From positions 1 through 21,427 of IMG/VR virus record IMGVR_UViG_3300047552_000480: a stretch of DNA of 21,427 bases. One strand, written 5' to 3'. Below, piece after piece: positions 1 to 7,924 of this stretch (positions within the stretch are counted from its first letter, which is position 1; every line of letters begins with the position of its first letter). Below the pieces are notes generated by a model, which saw only the letters and a program-made list of their open reading frames with translations, was not told where the DNA came from and ran no database searches. Position numbers and translations under genes: made by a program. The stretch is from a virus.

Positions 1-207
1 CAGGCGAGCACCGCCGTCAGCCGTATCTCCCGCCTGCGACAAGCAAGCCGAGCCCTTGTGATTGTCAACGCTGTTACTATCGTATCTGAGGATACGACGG
101 AAGAATTTGCCCAAGCCCTAGAAGAAGCTAGAGGTTTCTCTGTGTGGGACAGCCTTAAAACGCTGCTTACAGAAGCTGAAGTTGCTAAACTGGAGAGTCT
201 GTTGTGA
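1..207 (+). CDS. C-terminal end of an unidentified protein, possibly the SbcD/gp47-like nuclease partner
   Basis: An open frame runs in from the left edge and stops at TGA 205-207, giving 68 residues of a C-terminus. It ends in a charged helical stretch (motif TTEEFAQALEEARGF, then LLTEAEVAKLESLL). The stop overlaps the GTG start of the Rad50-like gene by 4 nt (GTGA), so the two genes look translationally coupled. In SbcDC and in phage gp47/gp46 modules the metallophosphoesterase subunit lies just upstream of the ATPase, often with such an overlap. On that basis this may be the nuclease subunit. No catalytic motif falls in the visible part, so this is inference from position only. Function is otherwise unknown. 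Confidence 0.6.
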   Translation, partial: QASTAVSRISRLRQASRALVIVNAVTIVSEDTTEEFAQALEEARGFSVWDSLKTLLTEAEVAKLESLL

Positions 208-2264
208 TTACAAGTCTCACCCTAACTAAATTCAAACGACATGAGAGTCTTCATATTGACTTTACTGGTGGCCTTGTTGTCCTTCGTGGTTCTAATGAAG
301 TCGGCAAGTCCACTGTATTTCACGCCATAGCCTACGCCTTGTACGGTAGTCGAGGATTGCCGGACTCCTTGGACGATACGGTGACGTATGGCTTCCCAGC
401 ATCACAACTCAAGGTTGAGTTGAAGTTCTCGCACTGCGGAGTAGATTACGAACTTGTCAGGTCAAAGTCTGGGGCGACTTTGACTGGAGGTGGAAACATT
501 TCGAGTGGGCAAGCTGAGGTAACGGCTTACGTTTCTAGTCTGTTTGGGTTGAGGCAAGAGGTAGCCACTAAGATCACCATAGCTAACCAAAGCAGCCTGA
601 AAGCGGCTGTCGAGGGTGGTGTTCAAGCCCTGACTCTCATAGAGTCTTTGTCTGGTATGGGGCTTATCGACGATTTGATCGGTCTGGTGCAGGAAAAGCT
701 GCCCTCTGGCAATACAAGCAGTCTGGCTGCTCAGGTGCAGCAGTTGAAGTCGTTGGAAGCCCCTGTTGCTGACTTTGATGCTCTGGAGGACGCTGTAAAT
801 GGGGCTCGGCTAGAGCTTGGGGCTAAACAGTCAGCGGTCAACGTGCTTCAAGACGAGATTGACGGCATTGATGCTCCCACGCTGCGGCAGCGAGTTCGTG
901 AAGCGGATGCGGCAGAGAGCAGGGAAGCCGAGTTGATGAAAACAGTTAAGGGCTGTACAGAAGCCCTGTTAACGCCAGTACCAAATAAGCCTGCAGATCG
1001 GCGAGACGAGTACAACGCTAGAGCGTTGGAAGAGGCTGAGCATAAAAAACTGCGCGAGTTGTTTAAGCAGTTCTCTGCTATACAGCAAGTTGATCCAGCG
1101 TTCTACTCTTACGCGGAATACAAGCAAGAGGTTGATCGTGTTAAAAACGCTCTTATCAAGAGTACCGCTATCGTTCAGCAGATCGAAGTTGAGTTGGCTG
1201 TAGCGAAAGCGGCTAGAATTAACGACACCAGTTGTGCTCTGTGTGGTAAGCTACTATCTGAAGTGCCAGAAGTGGTTACGACAAATGCGCGGGTTGATGC
1301 CAATGTACTCAGACTTGAAAGTTTGCTTGAGGCTGAGAAGGATGTAGGCGTTGGGCTACGTAAAGAGAAGGCTACACTAGATTACCTGCTAGAGCAGGAT
1401 ACAAAATTCAGCGCGGCCTTTACCAAATTCGGCAGCCACATATCCCAACTTGGCACAGTACCAGCTACAGCTATCTGGCTTACTAAAATAGCAGAAGCAG
1501 CGCCAATCTCTATTGACTGGAAGCAACTAAAAGCTGATAACGAAGCCGAGCTTCACAAATGGTACGCGCTACAGGCGGAACACGAAGCCGCCAAAAAGCG
1601 TTTGGCAGACGCCAAAGTAGCGTTGGAGTCCCTTATCAAGGTTGACGCAACATCTGCGCGTGAAGCCCTTGCGCGACTGGACGGTCTGCAACGGAGTATG
1701 TTTGCTGCCAAGGATACGGTAGCTACGTATATGAACAAGTTGCACATAGCCGAGTCAGCGCTTAATCGCGCTAAGGCAGACTACAGTGCAAAACTTAGTG
1801 CGTACAAGCAAGTGAGACACCAGCTTGAACAGGCTGAACTCACACTTGCCGAGTGCGAAGCTAACAACCAAATCATCACGAAGCTACGTAACGCTAGACC
1901 TGTCGTTGCGAAGCAGTTGTGGAACACGGTGCTACACGCAGTGTCCACGTACTTCTCTCAGATTCGTGGAACACACTCAGTAGTCACAAAGTCCGACAAG
2001 GGCTTCTTGGTTGATGGCAAGTCTTACACAAACCTGTCAGGGTCTACCGTAGACAGTCTGGGGCTTGCGGTGCGGATGGCGCTGCAGAAAACATTTCTGC
2101 CGTCGCTGGACTTTATGTTGCTGGACGAGCCCGCATCTGGGATGGACGATGAGAGAGAAGCGGCGATGCTGGGGACTTTGGCGTCCTGCGGGTATGAGCA
2201 GGTCGTGCTAGTCACCCACTCAGAGCTTGCTGATTCGTTTGCCGCTCAGGTAGTGCGGCTATAA
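204..2264 (+). CDS. Rad50/SbcC/gp46-like SMC-family ATPase with zinc hook
   Basis: A 686-aa ABC/SMC-type ATPase. Walker A is GSNEVGKST at residues 29-37, and a CALC zinc-hook motif (C344, C347) lies mid-protein between two helical, charged arms (about 165-330 and 360-590). The ABC signature LSGST is at about 611-615, Walker B LDFMLLDEP at 635-643 with D-loop SGMDD after it, and the switch histidine is H672 (VLVTHSE). Family members pair with an Mre11/SbcD/gp47 nuclease to process DNA ends for recombination or to degrade DNA. The arms are much shorter than in E. coli SbcC and close to T4 gp46 in scale. The start is GTG at 204, overlapping the previous stop, and residues 1-8 (MITSLTLT) give the usual first beta strand. 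The gene is last in a + strand operon and converges on the late genes. Confidence 0.92.
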   Translation: MITSLTLTKFKRHESLHIDFTGGLVVLRGSNEVGKSTVFHAIAYALYGSRGLPDSLDDTVTYGFPASQLKVELKFSHCGVDYELVRSKSGATLTGGGNISSGQAEVTAYVSSLFGLRQEVATKITIANQSSLKAAVEGGVQALTLIESLSGMGLIDDLIGLVQEKLPSGNTSSLAAQVQQLKSLEAPVADFDALEDAVNGARLELGAKQSAVNVLQDEIDGIDAPTLRQRVREADAAESREAELMKTVKGCTEALLTPVPNKPADRRDEYNARALEEAEHKKLRELFKQFSAIQQVDPAFYSYAEYKQEVDRVKNALIKSTAIVQQIEVELAVAKAARINDTSCALCGKLLSEVPEVVTTNARVDANVLRLESLLEAEKDVGVGLRKEKATLDYLLEQDTKFSAAFTKFGSHISQLGTVPATAIWLTKIAEAAPISIDWKQLKADNEAELHKWYALQAEHEAAKKRLADAKVALESLIKVDATSAREALARLDGLQRSMFAAKDTVATYMNKLHIAESALNRAKADYSAKLSAYKQVRHQLEQAELTLAECEANNQIITKLRNARPVVAKQLWNTVLHAVSTYFSQIRGTHSVVTKSDKGFLVDGKSYTNLSGSTVDSLGLAVRMALQKTFLPSLDFMLLDEPASGMDDEREAAMLGTLASCGYEQVVLVTHSELADSFAAQVVRL

Positions 2265-2267
2265 GGT

Positions 2268-2307
2268 GAAACGCTAGTCAGGAGGAGAGGGGCCTGACTA
2301 GCGTTTC
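2268..2307. terminator. Strong hairpin between convergent operons (likely bidirectional terminator)
   Basis: Perfect 15-bp inverted repeat: left arm GAAACGCTAGTCAGG (2268-2282), 10-nt loop, right arm 2293-2307. It begins 3 nt after the stop of the Rad50-like gene and lies beyond the end of the - strand lysis genes. The arms end in AAA/TTT, so there is a short T-run in both directions but no long U-tract. Position and symmetry suggest it ends transcription from both sides. Confidence 0.7.
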
Positions 2308-2309
2308 TG

Positions 2310-2358
2310 TTGGGGTTGGGTCGTGCCCATGAATCACACGATCTAGCCTGCACCCCAA
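2310..2358. other. Second, imperfect inverted repeat downstream of the lysis module
   Basis: Between the main hairpin and the 26-aa peptide gene, TTGGGGT (2310-2316) can pair with ACCCCAA (2352-2358). Inside it, TCGTG (2321-2325) can pair with CACGA (2337-2341). There is no T-run. It may add structure to the 3' end of the late - strand transcript. No coding potential was seen here. Confidence 0.3.
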
Positions 2359-2367
2359 CTGGCTTGG

Positions 2368-2448
2368 CTAAATTCTGGTCCAGAGAGTGATGGCTACTCC
2401 GAAGATAAACCCTACGAAGGCCCCTAGGATAAATGCAGCGAGTATCAT
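2368..2448 (-). CDS. 26-aa single-pass membrane peptide at the end of the lysis module
   Basis: ATG at 2448-2446 overlaps the TGA stop of the holin-like gene (ATGA), and the frame ends at TAG 2370-2368. The peptide is one hydrophobic helix (MILAAFILGAFVGFIFGVAI) followed by TLWTRI, with glycine spacing (GxxxG-like GAFVG) and a single basic residue near the C-terminus. It has no cysteine or lipobox, so it is not an Rz1-type lipoprotein. The stop-start overlap with a membrane protein gene, and translation by re-initiation without a clear Shine-Dalgarno, argue that it is real. Tiny membrane peptides beside holins can be co-holins or antiholins. That role is only inferred here. Confidence 0.55.
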   Translation of the reverse strand: MILAAFILGAFVGFIFGVAITLWTRI

Positions 2449-3005
2449 GATTTCTTCGGGGGACGGCTACCGAACCACCACAAAGTGCAAGCAGAGGCGA
2501 GATACAAGATTGTGGCTACGATCTGACCGATAATCGTCAGAGCTTGGTCCTGGGACAAAGCGTTATCACCTGCAAGTTCTTTAGCCCAGATAAACATCAT
2601 CGTTGTCAGTACAACAAGGTACGTAGTAATGATGGGTCTGATAAGTCCACGAATAGTGTCCACCAGCGTGAAAGCAAAGACAACCCACTTGTTAGACTGG
2701 GCAGACTTTTCAAGGTACTGAGCTTGGTCGTGCTCAAAACTGGCAACCATACTGCGACCGTCTGCTTCCATTTCACGCGCTTGTGCTGCACGATCAGCAG
2801 CAAACTCGTCTGCTTCTGCACGGCGCTGCGCCGACGCAGCTTCAATCTGAGCAAGTGCTAGGGCTTGCTCGTGCTGCAGCTTGAGCATAGCAAGGTCGCG
2901 GTCTTTGGTTTTCAGGTCAAAGAACCGCTGTATGATGACGCCTAACAGTCCGGTAGCACCGCCTGATAGTACGCCAGAAATCAAAGTTCCAATAAGGGCT
3001 AACAT
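2445..3005 (-). CDS. Holin-like 3-TM membrane protein with coiled-coil segment
   Basis: A 186-aa protein with an N-terminal hydrophobic glycine-rich helix (about 2-26). A long charged Ala/Glu/Gln helical segment follows (about 30-105), then two further membrane segments (about 122-141 and 157-180) and a basic tail RPPKKS. The motif IRGLIRPIIT just before the second membrane segment, and the overall order, recall phage and gene-transfer-agent 3-TM holins. The gene sits right after the endolysin (8-nt gap) with a good ribosome site GGAGAAACT before ATG. The likely role is permeabilising the inner membrane so that the signal-less GH19 enzyme reaches the cell wall. The long coiled coil is unusual for a classic holin, so a spanin-like or other membrane role remains possible. 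Confidence 0.6.
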   Translation of the reverse strand: MLALIGTLISGVLSGGATGLLGVIIQRFFDLKTKDRDLAMLKLQHEQALALAQIEAASAQRRAEADEFAADRAAQAREMEADGRSMVASFEHDQAQYLEKSAQSNKWVVFAFTLVDTIRGLIRPIITTYLVVLTTMMFIWAKELAGDNALSQDQALTIIGQIVATILYLASACTLWWFGSRPPKKS

Positions 3006-3013
3006 AGTTTCTC

Positions 3014-3571
3014 CTAAACAACAAAAAGAGCGCGAGCATACAGGGCTTGACGATCTGCCAACCCGTTGTACCCACCGTTAATTCTACGAGTCAATTCTGA
3101 GAAATTCCCAGAGTCTACGTAGCGATTCAAGTTGCGGGTCTTCCAGTACAGGCTCGCAGTTAGTGCAGCCCAAAGTCTATACTGCAGGGCTTCTGGTGTT
3201 GCTTCAAAATCGGGCACGTCGGACATAAACTCCGACAACTTATCCCTAGCGTTACAGTAATTTGCACGCCCGGTGATCTGCAGCAAGCCTCGGCCCATGT
3301 ACCGATAGCCGTCGCCCTCTTGGACGTTTCCAAGGCGGGCAGCCAGCGGGGTTCCAAGCTCATACCGAAGCTGCTGCTTAGTCGGCCCCCAAATCTCGCG
3401 GACGTACCGCAGGCGGCCCGATTCGTGGCCTACCTGCGCCAGCCATGCGGCTGTCCTTTGCGGTGTAGTGCAATCCGCAAGCTGCAGAGCCGCCCGGATG
3501 TGTGGTAGCCACGCAACAGCGGTGCTTGTTGGTATACCGAACACTCGCACAAGTGTAGTGACATCAATCAT
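3014..3571 (-). CDS. GH19-family endolysin (chitinase-like lysozyme)
   Basis: A 185-aa single-domain enzyme. AQVGHESG at 45-52 supplies the conserved catalytic acid (E50). GDGYRYMGRGLLQITGRANY at 86-105 is the hallmark GH19 substrate-cleft motif, and INGGYNGLADR near 164-174 is the conserved C-terminal motif. Phage GH19 enzymes cleave peptidoglycan between MurNAc and GlcNAc. There is no signal peptide and no added cell-wall-binding domain, as is common in phages of Gram-negative hosts, so export needs the neighbouring holin-like protein. The start overlaps the end of the upstream peptidase-like gene by 8 nt. Recognition is confident. Confidence 0.93.
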   Translation of the reverse strand: MIDVTTLVRVFGIPTSTAVAWLPHIRAALQLADCTTPQRTAAWLAQVGHESGRLRYVREIWGPTKQQLRYELGTPLAARLGNVQEGDGYRYMGRGLLQITGRANYCNARDKLSEFMSDVPDFEATPEALQYRLWAALTASLYWKTRNLNRYVDSGNFSELTRRINGGYNGLADRQALYARALFVV

Positions 3572-4016
3572 CGGTCGCGGCCTTCCACTTCAAGATGTCA
3601 CAAGGTGACGGAGGCTCGTCGTTCGGATGCCAAGGTGTTTCTACACCGCACTCCCATAGGTCGCTATTCACCATCTCGCTGCAGATCGTGCCACCAGCGT
3701 TTCGAGTCGACTTGCCAAAAAGGTGGTACAGTGGGCGCAGACCAAACAAGATGTAGTCCCACACACCGTATACAGACTCGTCAGAGCGAAGCTTTTCCTC
3801 AAGGAAGTGAACTGTGACTTCTGGCGAGTCATACAGCAAAACCTCATTGTGCCCAGTGTAGTGAGGCCACGGGCGTTTTCGACGTAGCAGGTGCATATCG
3901 TACATCGTGTTAGTCTCTTCACACACCCATGCAACGTGGTATGCATAACACCCAGTAACGAGCTTGGTGAGCAGGCCGCTCAGCTTTCGCTTGTTAAGTA
4001 TGATAGCGAGTTTCAT
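3564..4016 (-). CDS. Probable permuted NlpC/P60 (papain-like, YiiX/YebB type) cysteine peptidase or amidase
   Basis: A 150-aa protein with a histidine in an N-terminal hydrophobic strand (YHVAWV, H27) and a cysteine near the C-terminus in ICSEMV (C112), followed by a helix. This His-before-Cys order with a C-S-E nucleophile motif is typical of circularly permuted NlpC/P60 enzymes, which cleave amide bonds in peptidoglycan peptides or acyl groups. E33 or D40 could be the third polar residue. The gene starts in a TGATG overlap with the fibre-like gene and overlaps the endolysin by 8 nt, which ties it to the lysis and tail-end module. It may be a second muralytic enzyme or a virion-associated peptidase. 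The family call rests on motif order only. Confidence 0.5.
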   Translation of the reverse strand: MKLAIILNKRKLSGLLTKLVTGCYAYHVAWVCEETNTMYDMHLLRRKRPWPHYTGHNEVLLYDSPEVTVHFLEEKLRSDESVYGVWDYILFGLRPLYHLFGKSTRNAGGTICSEMVNSDLWECGVETPWHPNDEPPSPCDILKWKAATDD

Positions 4017-4654
4017 CAGACATACTCCGCCACAGTTAGAACAACACCAGCTACCCCACCAAAGACGCGCCCGCCAGAAGTGCCGTTGATAGCCACATTA
4101 CCCGTAGCCGTAGTAGGGCCGAGTCTTACGTTGTATGTGCGCAGGCTCGTAGAACCGGAAGTAACAACCTTCACCATACGAATCGGCACGACGTGATCAA
4201 TGCTGGCGGTGTGTGCGTAGGCAAGCCATTGAGCATGGATAGCGTTAGCGCTTCCGTCAAACAGTGCAAGGGCTGCACTGTCGTACAGGGCGGTGCCACC
4301 GCACACAGCAAAACCGTCAAGGGATATGACGATAGTGCTTGTCGCGCTCTTTGGTGTAAAAGCTTGATTAAGCAGGCTGTAGCCCTCTGTGCTCTGCGGG
4401 ATACTGTCATCCAATGGGATGATATTTGCCGCAGTAGAGCCGGGGATATTGATGTTGGTCGTAATCGTCTGCGTGACTATTTGCACTAGGGATTGTGCAA
4501 CTAGAGGCCACGCTGTAGTAGCTGCTGACGCTGGGTGCAACAGCATTTCGTTTACCCGCCCAAGAGCGGTGTGTAGTTGCGATAGCCCCGATGCCACGTT
4601 GTCCGTTGTAGCGTCAAGGGCGTCTCTAGCGAGCGCAGAAGTATTCCATGTCAT
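4016..4654 (-). CDS. Probable tail fibre / receptor-binding-associated structural protein
   Basis: A 212-aa protein. The first ~60 residues are helical (SGLSQLHTALGRVNEMLL). A beta-rich C-terminal half follows, with the pattern TYNVRLGPTTATGNVAINGT, then VFGGVAGVVLTVAEYV at the end. Short C-terminal domains of this kind (NVR-G-…-INGT-…-FGG-…-T-E) are common in phage fibre and decoration proteins that trimerise. The ribosome site is clear (AGGAGAAG, six bases before ATG 4654) and the gene lies 12 nt after the J-like tail-tip gene. Position next to the tail tip fits a side or tip fibre, but the exact role is inferred. Confidence 0.55.
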   Translation of the reverse strand: MTWNTSALARDALDATTDNVASGLSQLHTALGRVNEMLLHPASAATTAWPLVAQSLVQIVTQTITTNINIPGSTAANIIPLDDSIPQSTEGYSLLNQAFTPKSATSTIVISLDGFAVCGGTALYDSAALALFDGSANAIHAQWLAYAHTASIDHVVPIRMVKVVTSGSTSLRTYNVRLGPTTATGNVAINGTSGGRVFGGVAGVVLTVAEYV

Positions 4655-4666
4655 GTTCTTCTCCTA

Positions 4667-7600
4667 TTACCAAGTTGGACTGCCGTTAAGTATGGCGTCG
4701 CCCACTCCGCGAATTACAACAGTCATGCTAGTAGGTACGGTAACAATGCCGTTTAACCTACACGTGATAGTTGGGTTTGCTTCTGGGCCAGTGTAGTTCC
4801 TACGCGGGGATACGACAACTTCCCACACGCCGGCATCATGCACAGTTACATCCGTGCTGTGCCACCACGCTATGGTGCCACCCAATACCTGAATAACCCC
4901 ATTTCGTACCTCAAACCCAGAAGCCGTAGATGGGTTGATTCCCGAGTATGTTTCGACGCGAAGGTCCCCAAGCAATCGAATGTTGGCTGAGTGCAGCGCA
5001 GGAGTAGTAACACCAGTGGCTTGATCCACCACTACTGTGATCTGAATCACGTTGCTGTAGATCGTGGTTTCCGGAGTCAGTGTGGCAGGGCCAGCCCACG
5101 ATGAAAACTCGTTTTGATAGTCGTATAAGTAGGAAGCCTGCCCATCAAACAAGGTAGTCATGCCAATACGCACCTTGATCGGAGCGTAAAACATGAACGT
5201 GTAGTTAGCGATAACCTGCGTGCCGGTTTGGTTCCTGCTCCACGTACTACTTCCCCACGTAGTGCCACAAGCAGTCGCCCATGTAGTAGTTTCTGCCCAA
5301 ATACGCCCGTCCAGCTTATCGCCTTCGATTACAGTCCACCCGGACCAGTTACTTGCTCCGTCGATTTCCCTGATAACCGTACCCTCAGCCAGCCGCGGTA
5401 CATCCACACCACTCACTGTTCTAGCTGTGGAGCTATAGTTACCTGTAGTGTCTACAGCCTTGATCGAAAATGTATACAAGCCCGGAAACAGGGTGTTAGT
5501 CCTGTAGGGGCTATCAGTAATCAACCCAGTGTGGAGCGGGGTCATGCTGCCCCATGTTGGGCTAGCTACATCACCAAACACATAACGAATCTCAGCGCCG
5601 GCGTAATCAAGCGGTTTTGTCGTGCTAGTGTAGCCATAAGAAAACAAGCGCATACCTGCAGGGTCAAATGCCACGGACAATGTATCAAAGACGGCAGGAG
5701 GCGCGGTCTTACCCAGCACTTGATGCGTCACAAACACCGGCAAGCTGTACAAGTTCAGCGTTGGGTTGTACAAATGCACCATCAAGGCGTAAATCTCGCT
5801 GTCTGATACAGGAGAGATATACGCACCAGTCTCTGAAGCAGACACCATAACGCTAGCCCAGTTCGCTGGGTTTGCATCGTACTCGTCCGTGCTGCAGTAG
5901 CGCACTTGCACGTAAGCGCCGGGCGTGTATGGTATGGTGTCCCACGTCACATAAATTCGTGACGTGATGCTACCACTAGAGTCGATAATCAGGTGGTCGT
6001 CCCCACTTGCCGCTACGACGTTTGTCGGGCGGTTCAACCGGTATGGGCTTGGAATAGTCGAGTTCAACGTCGCATCAACCGTTGTCGAAGGCGCTGCATC
6101 CCAGATAGTAGCATCGTCTTCTTTCATGACGATCTTAACCGGCTCCCCAAACTTGAACGTCTTATTGGTAACACGAAACACCTTGTTTGTCATGCTAAGC
6201 AAGGTGCTTGGAGAGGTAAACCGAATGCGGTCGCCGGGCCGCAATTTCCACGCCTTATAGGAGAAGTCAGCGGAGATGGTAAGACCGTTTCGGTTGTCTT
6301 CTGTGTAGATCGATGCAAGGTTGTGAATGCGTTGCTGGGTGTTGGTATAAGCGAACGTCATGTCGCGTGTCAACTCTTCACCGTCAGCGGCTTTATACAC
6401 AGTGTCTATGTATGGTGCTATATCCTTAGCTACCCACTTAGTCTCGCTGCTGCGGTACTGACCTTTAACTGTGTTGAAGATTTCCGTGCGGGATAGCCCC
6501 GGAGAAACAGACAGATCGCCAACCACATCATCCATGTGGTTAAGGTCAAGAACTGTAGTCTTGTACTCCCCGGCATACATAAACCAGTCAAGTGCGTTAA
6601 CTGATCCAGCCATAGACATAGCCATAGCATCCAAGACATCACGAGCAGGTTCATCAGCAGTAACGGTGCCGTTGAACGTGTACCTAGCCTGCGACGACCC
6701 ACTGATCGTAATTAGGTCGTCACAATCATTTGCAGACTGCTGTATGGACGCAATAGACGAGGCTTGGATTGAAGCCAAGGTCACGCCGACCATAGGACTT
6801 GTAATGTAGTCAAGCATCACAAGTGCGGGGTTTGCGCTGTAAGCTGTTGTCGCTGTACGCGGGTCATACAACTTTTTGCCCTTGATCCGGGCTTCAATCG
6901 TCGGCGTGCCGTTCTGAAACTCACTGAAATTCAAGTCCAGAGTCAGAACAATGTAGCAGTGCCCGCGCAAGACGTGATTAGAGGTCCACTTGCTTGGCAC
7001 TGTGGACATCAGGTAGCTATCTGCGGTATCTGCCGGAGTCCCGAGGTGCTTCTTAATTGTGCAGTACTGCTCAATACTCGGGTACTGATAAGTAGCCCGT
7101 AAAGGTGTAGTGGTGTACGGAGCAAGCGCAGTAACGATGCCGCTGCTAACTGTGTAATCCACTCCAAGCGTCAAAACTTGGTCAAACACTGTGCTCTGCG
7201 AGGCCCAGCAGACCTTCAAGTCGGAGTAACCGGAAGGCAGGGCTGCTGACGTGCCTGTAAAATCTTGCTGGCCGTAAGTAGAAATCTGTTTGTAGAACGA
7301 GTTAGGGCTGTACGTTACCTTAATAAGGTACGTACTAGTAGCTAGACTAGCTCCAAGCGTAATCACAAACGCAGAACTAACCTGATACTGCATTGCACCA
7401 GCGCCAGCAGATGCTGTGATGTAATTAACACCACCATCGTTGCTGTACTGAACAACAAGGTTCCCATACGTATCCGGCAACTTGTAGGTCTGCAGGTCGC
7501 CCCGGAAAATAGCTTCATCGCTATCCCCATTCAGGGTGGGGCTACCGTTAACGTCTAGGGTGCCTACAGGCTTTCCGTTGAGGTACACTTCTTCGATGTC

Positions 7601-7924
7601 AGTGCATTCGTGATTAGCGAATATACAGACAAGGTGTTTATATTCGTCCTTCGCACCGGTGGTGAACATTGCAACAATGTTTGCACCAACCCGATCTGTT
7701 CCATAGACGTATCTGATAGGAGCATCAGTAGATACGTTAGTTACAGTTTTGGCTTCTAGTGAGGCGTTATGGGCTTCACGGGCCTTTCGTTTTGCTCGAT
7801 TACGCGAGGATATTCCGTACGCGGTGCTAGCTATGAACCACGCCGCCTTGGTCGTCATAAACGCGCCCACAGCGCCGGCAGCTTCTGTGATCGCGGCAAT
7901 TGTTGCCGCTACTGCTTCTGCCAT
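4667..7924 (-). CDS. J-like tail tip protein (host specificity / central fibre)
   Basis: A 1085-aa protein starting at ATG 7924, which overlaps the stop of the upstream gene as TGATG. A longer reading to 8023 would need 33 more residues inside that gene and is less likely. The N-terminus is alanine-rich and helical, with a hydrophobic stretch (VGAFMTTKAAWFIA). A J-type hub region follows (TDAPIRYVYGTDRVG…). Two fibronectin-III-like segments lie at about residues 628-730 (RPTNVVAASG…) and 738-842 (TAPPAVFDTL…), and the C-terminus is beta-rich. In lambda and its relatives J forms the tail tip that contacts the receptor. Gene order here (Dit-like, DUF2163-like, NlpC-like, then this) is the usual tail-tip order. 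Receptor specificity cannot be read from the sequence. Confidence 0.85.
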   Translation of the reverse strand: MAEAVAATIAAITEAAGAVGAFMTTKAAWFIASTAYGISSRNRAKRKAREAHNASLEAKTVTNVSTDAPIRYVYGTDRVGANIVAMFTTGAKDEYKHLVCIFANHECTDIEEVYLNGKPVGTLDVNGSPTLNGDSDEAIFRGDLQTYKLPDTYGNLVVQYSNDGGVNYITASAGAGAMQYQVSSAFVITLGASLATSTYLIKVTYSPNSFYKQISTYGQQDFTGTSAALPSGYSDLKVCWASQSTVFDQVLTLGVDYTVSSGIVTALAPYTTTPLRATYQYPSIEQYCTIKKHLGTPADTADSYLMSTVPSKWTSNHVLRGHCYIVLTLDLNFSEFQNGTPTIEARIKGKKLYDPRTATTAYSANPALVMLDYITSPMVGVTLASIQASSIASIQQSANDCDDLITISGSSQARYTFNGTVTADEPARDVLDAMAMSMAGSVNALDWFMYAGEYKTTVLDLNHMDDVVGDLSVSPGLSRTEIFNTVKGQYRSSETKWVAKDIAPYIDTVYKAADGEELTRDMTFAYTNTQQRIHNLASIYTEDNRNGLTISADFSYKAWKLRPGDRIRFTSPSTLLSMTNKVFRVTNKTFKFGEPVKIVMKEDDATIWDAAPSTTVDATLNSTIPSPYRLNRPTNVVAASGDDHLIIDSSGSITSRIYVTWDTIPYTPGAYVQVRYCSTDEYDANPANWASVMVSASETGAYISPVSDSEIYALMVHLYNPTLNLYSLPVFVTHQVLGKTAPPAVFDTLSVAFDPAGMRLFSYGYTSTTKPLDYAGAEIRYVFGDVASPTWGSMTPLHTGLITDSPYRTNTLFPGLYTFSIKAVDTTGNYSSTARTVSGVDVPRLAEGTVIREIDGASNWSGWTVIEGDKLDGRIWAETTTWATACGTTWGSSTWSRNQTGTQVIANYTFMFYAPIKVRIGMTTLFDGQASYLYDYQNEFSSWAGPATLTPETTIYSNVIQITVVVDQATGVTTPALHSANIRLLGDLRVETYSGINPSTASGFEVRNGVIQVLGGTIAWWHSTDVTVHDAGVWEVVVSPRRNYTGPEANPTITCRLNGIVTVPTSMTVVIRGVGDAILNGSPTW

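Noticed and set aside
2606-2854. 82-aa Leu/Arg-rich frame embedded in the holin-like gene, considered as an Rz1-type spanin
   Set aside because: No signal peptide or lipobox cysteine, and composition is that of a shadow frame of the helical coiled coil.
4389-4796. 135-aa + strand frame across the fibre-like and J-like gene ends
   Set aside because: Spans the junction of two well-supported - strand genes, and lacks a ribosome site.
5228-5806. 192-aa + strand frame antisense to the J-like gene
   Set aside because: No ribosome site or recognisable domain. It is Cys/His/Arg-rich as expected from reading antisense to a Thr/Tyr-rich gene.
5993-6496. 167-aa + strand frame antisense to the J-like gene
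   Set aside because: Overlaps another antisense frame and has no start signal. Best read as chance openness opposite a real gene.
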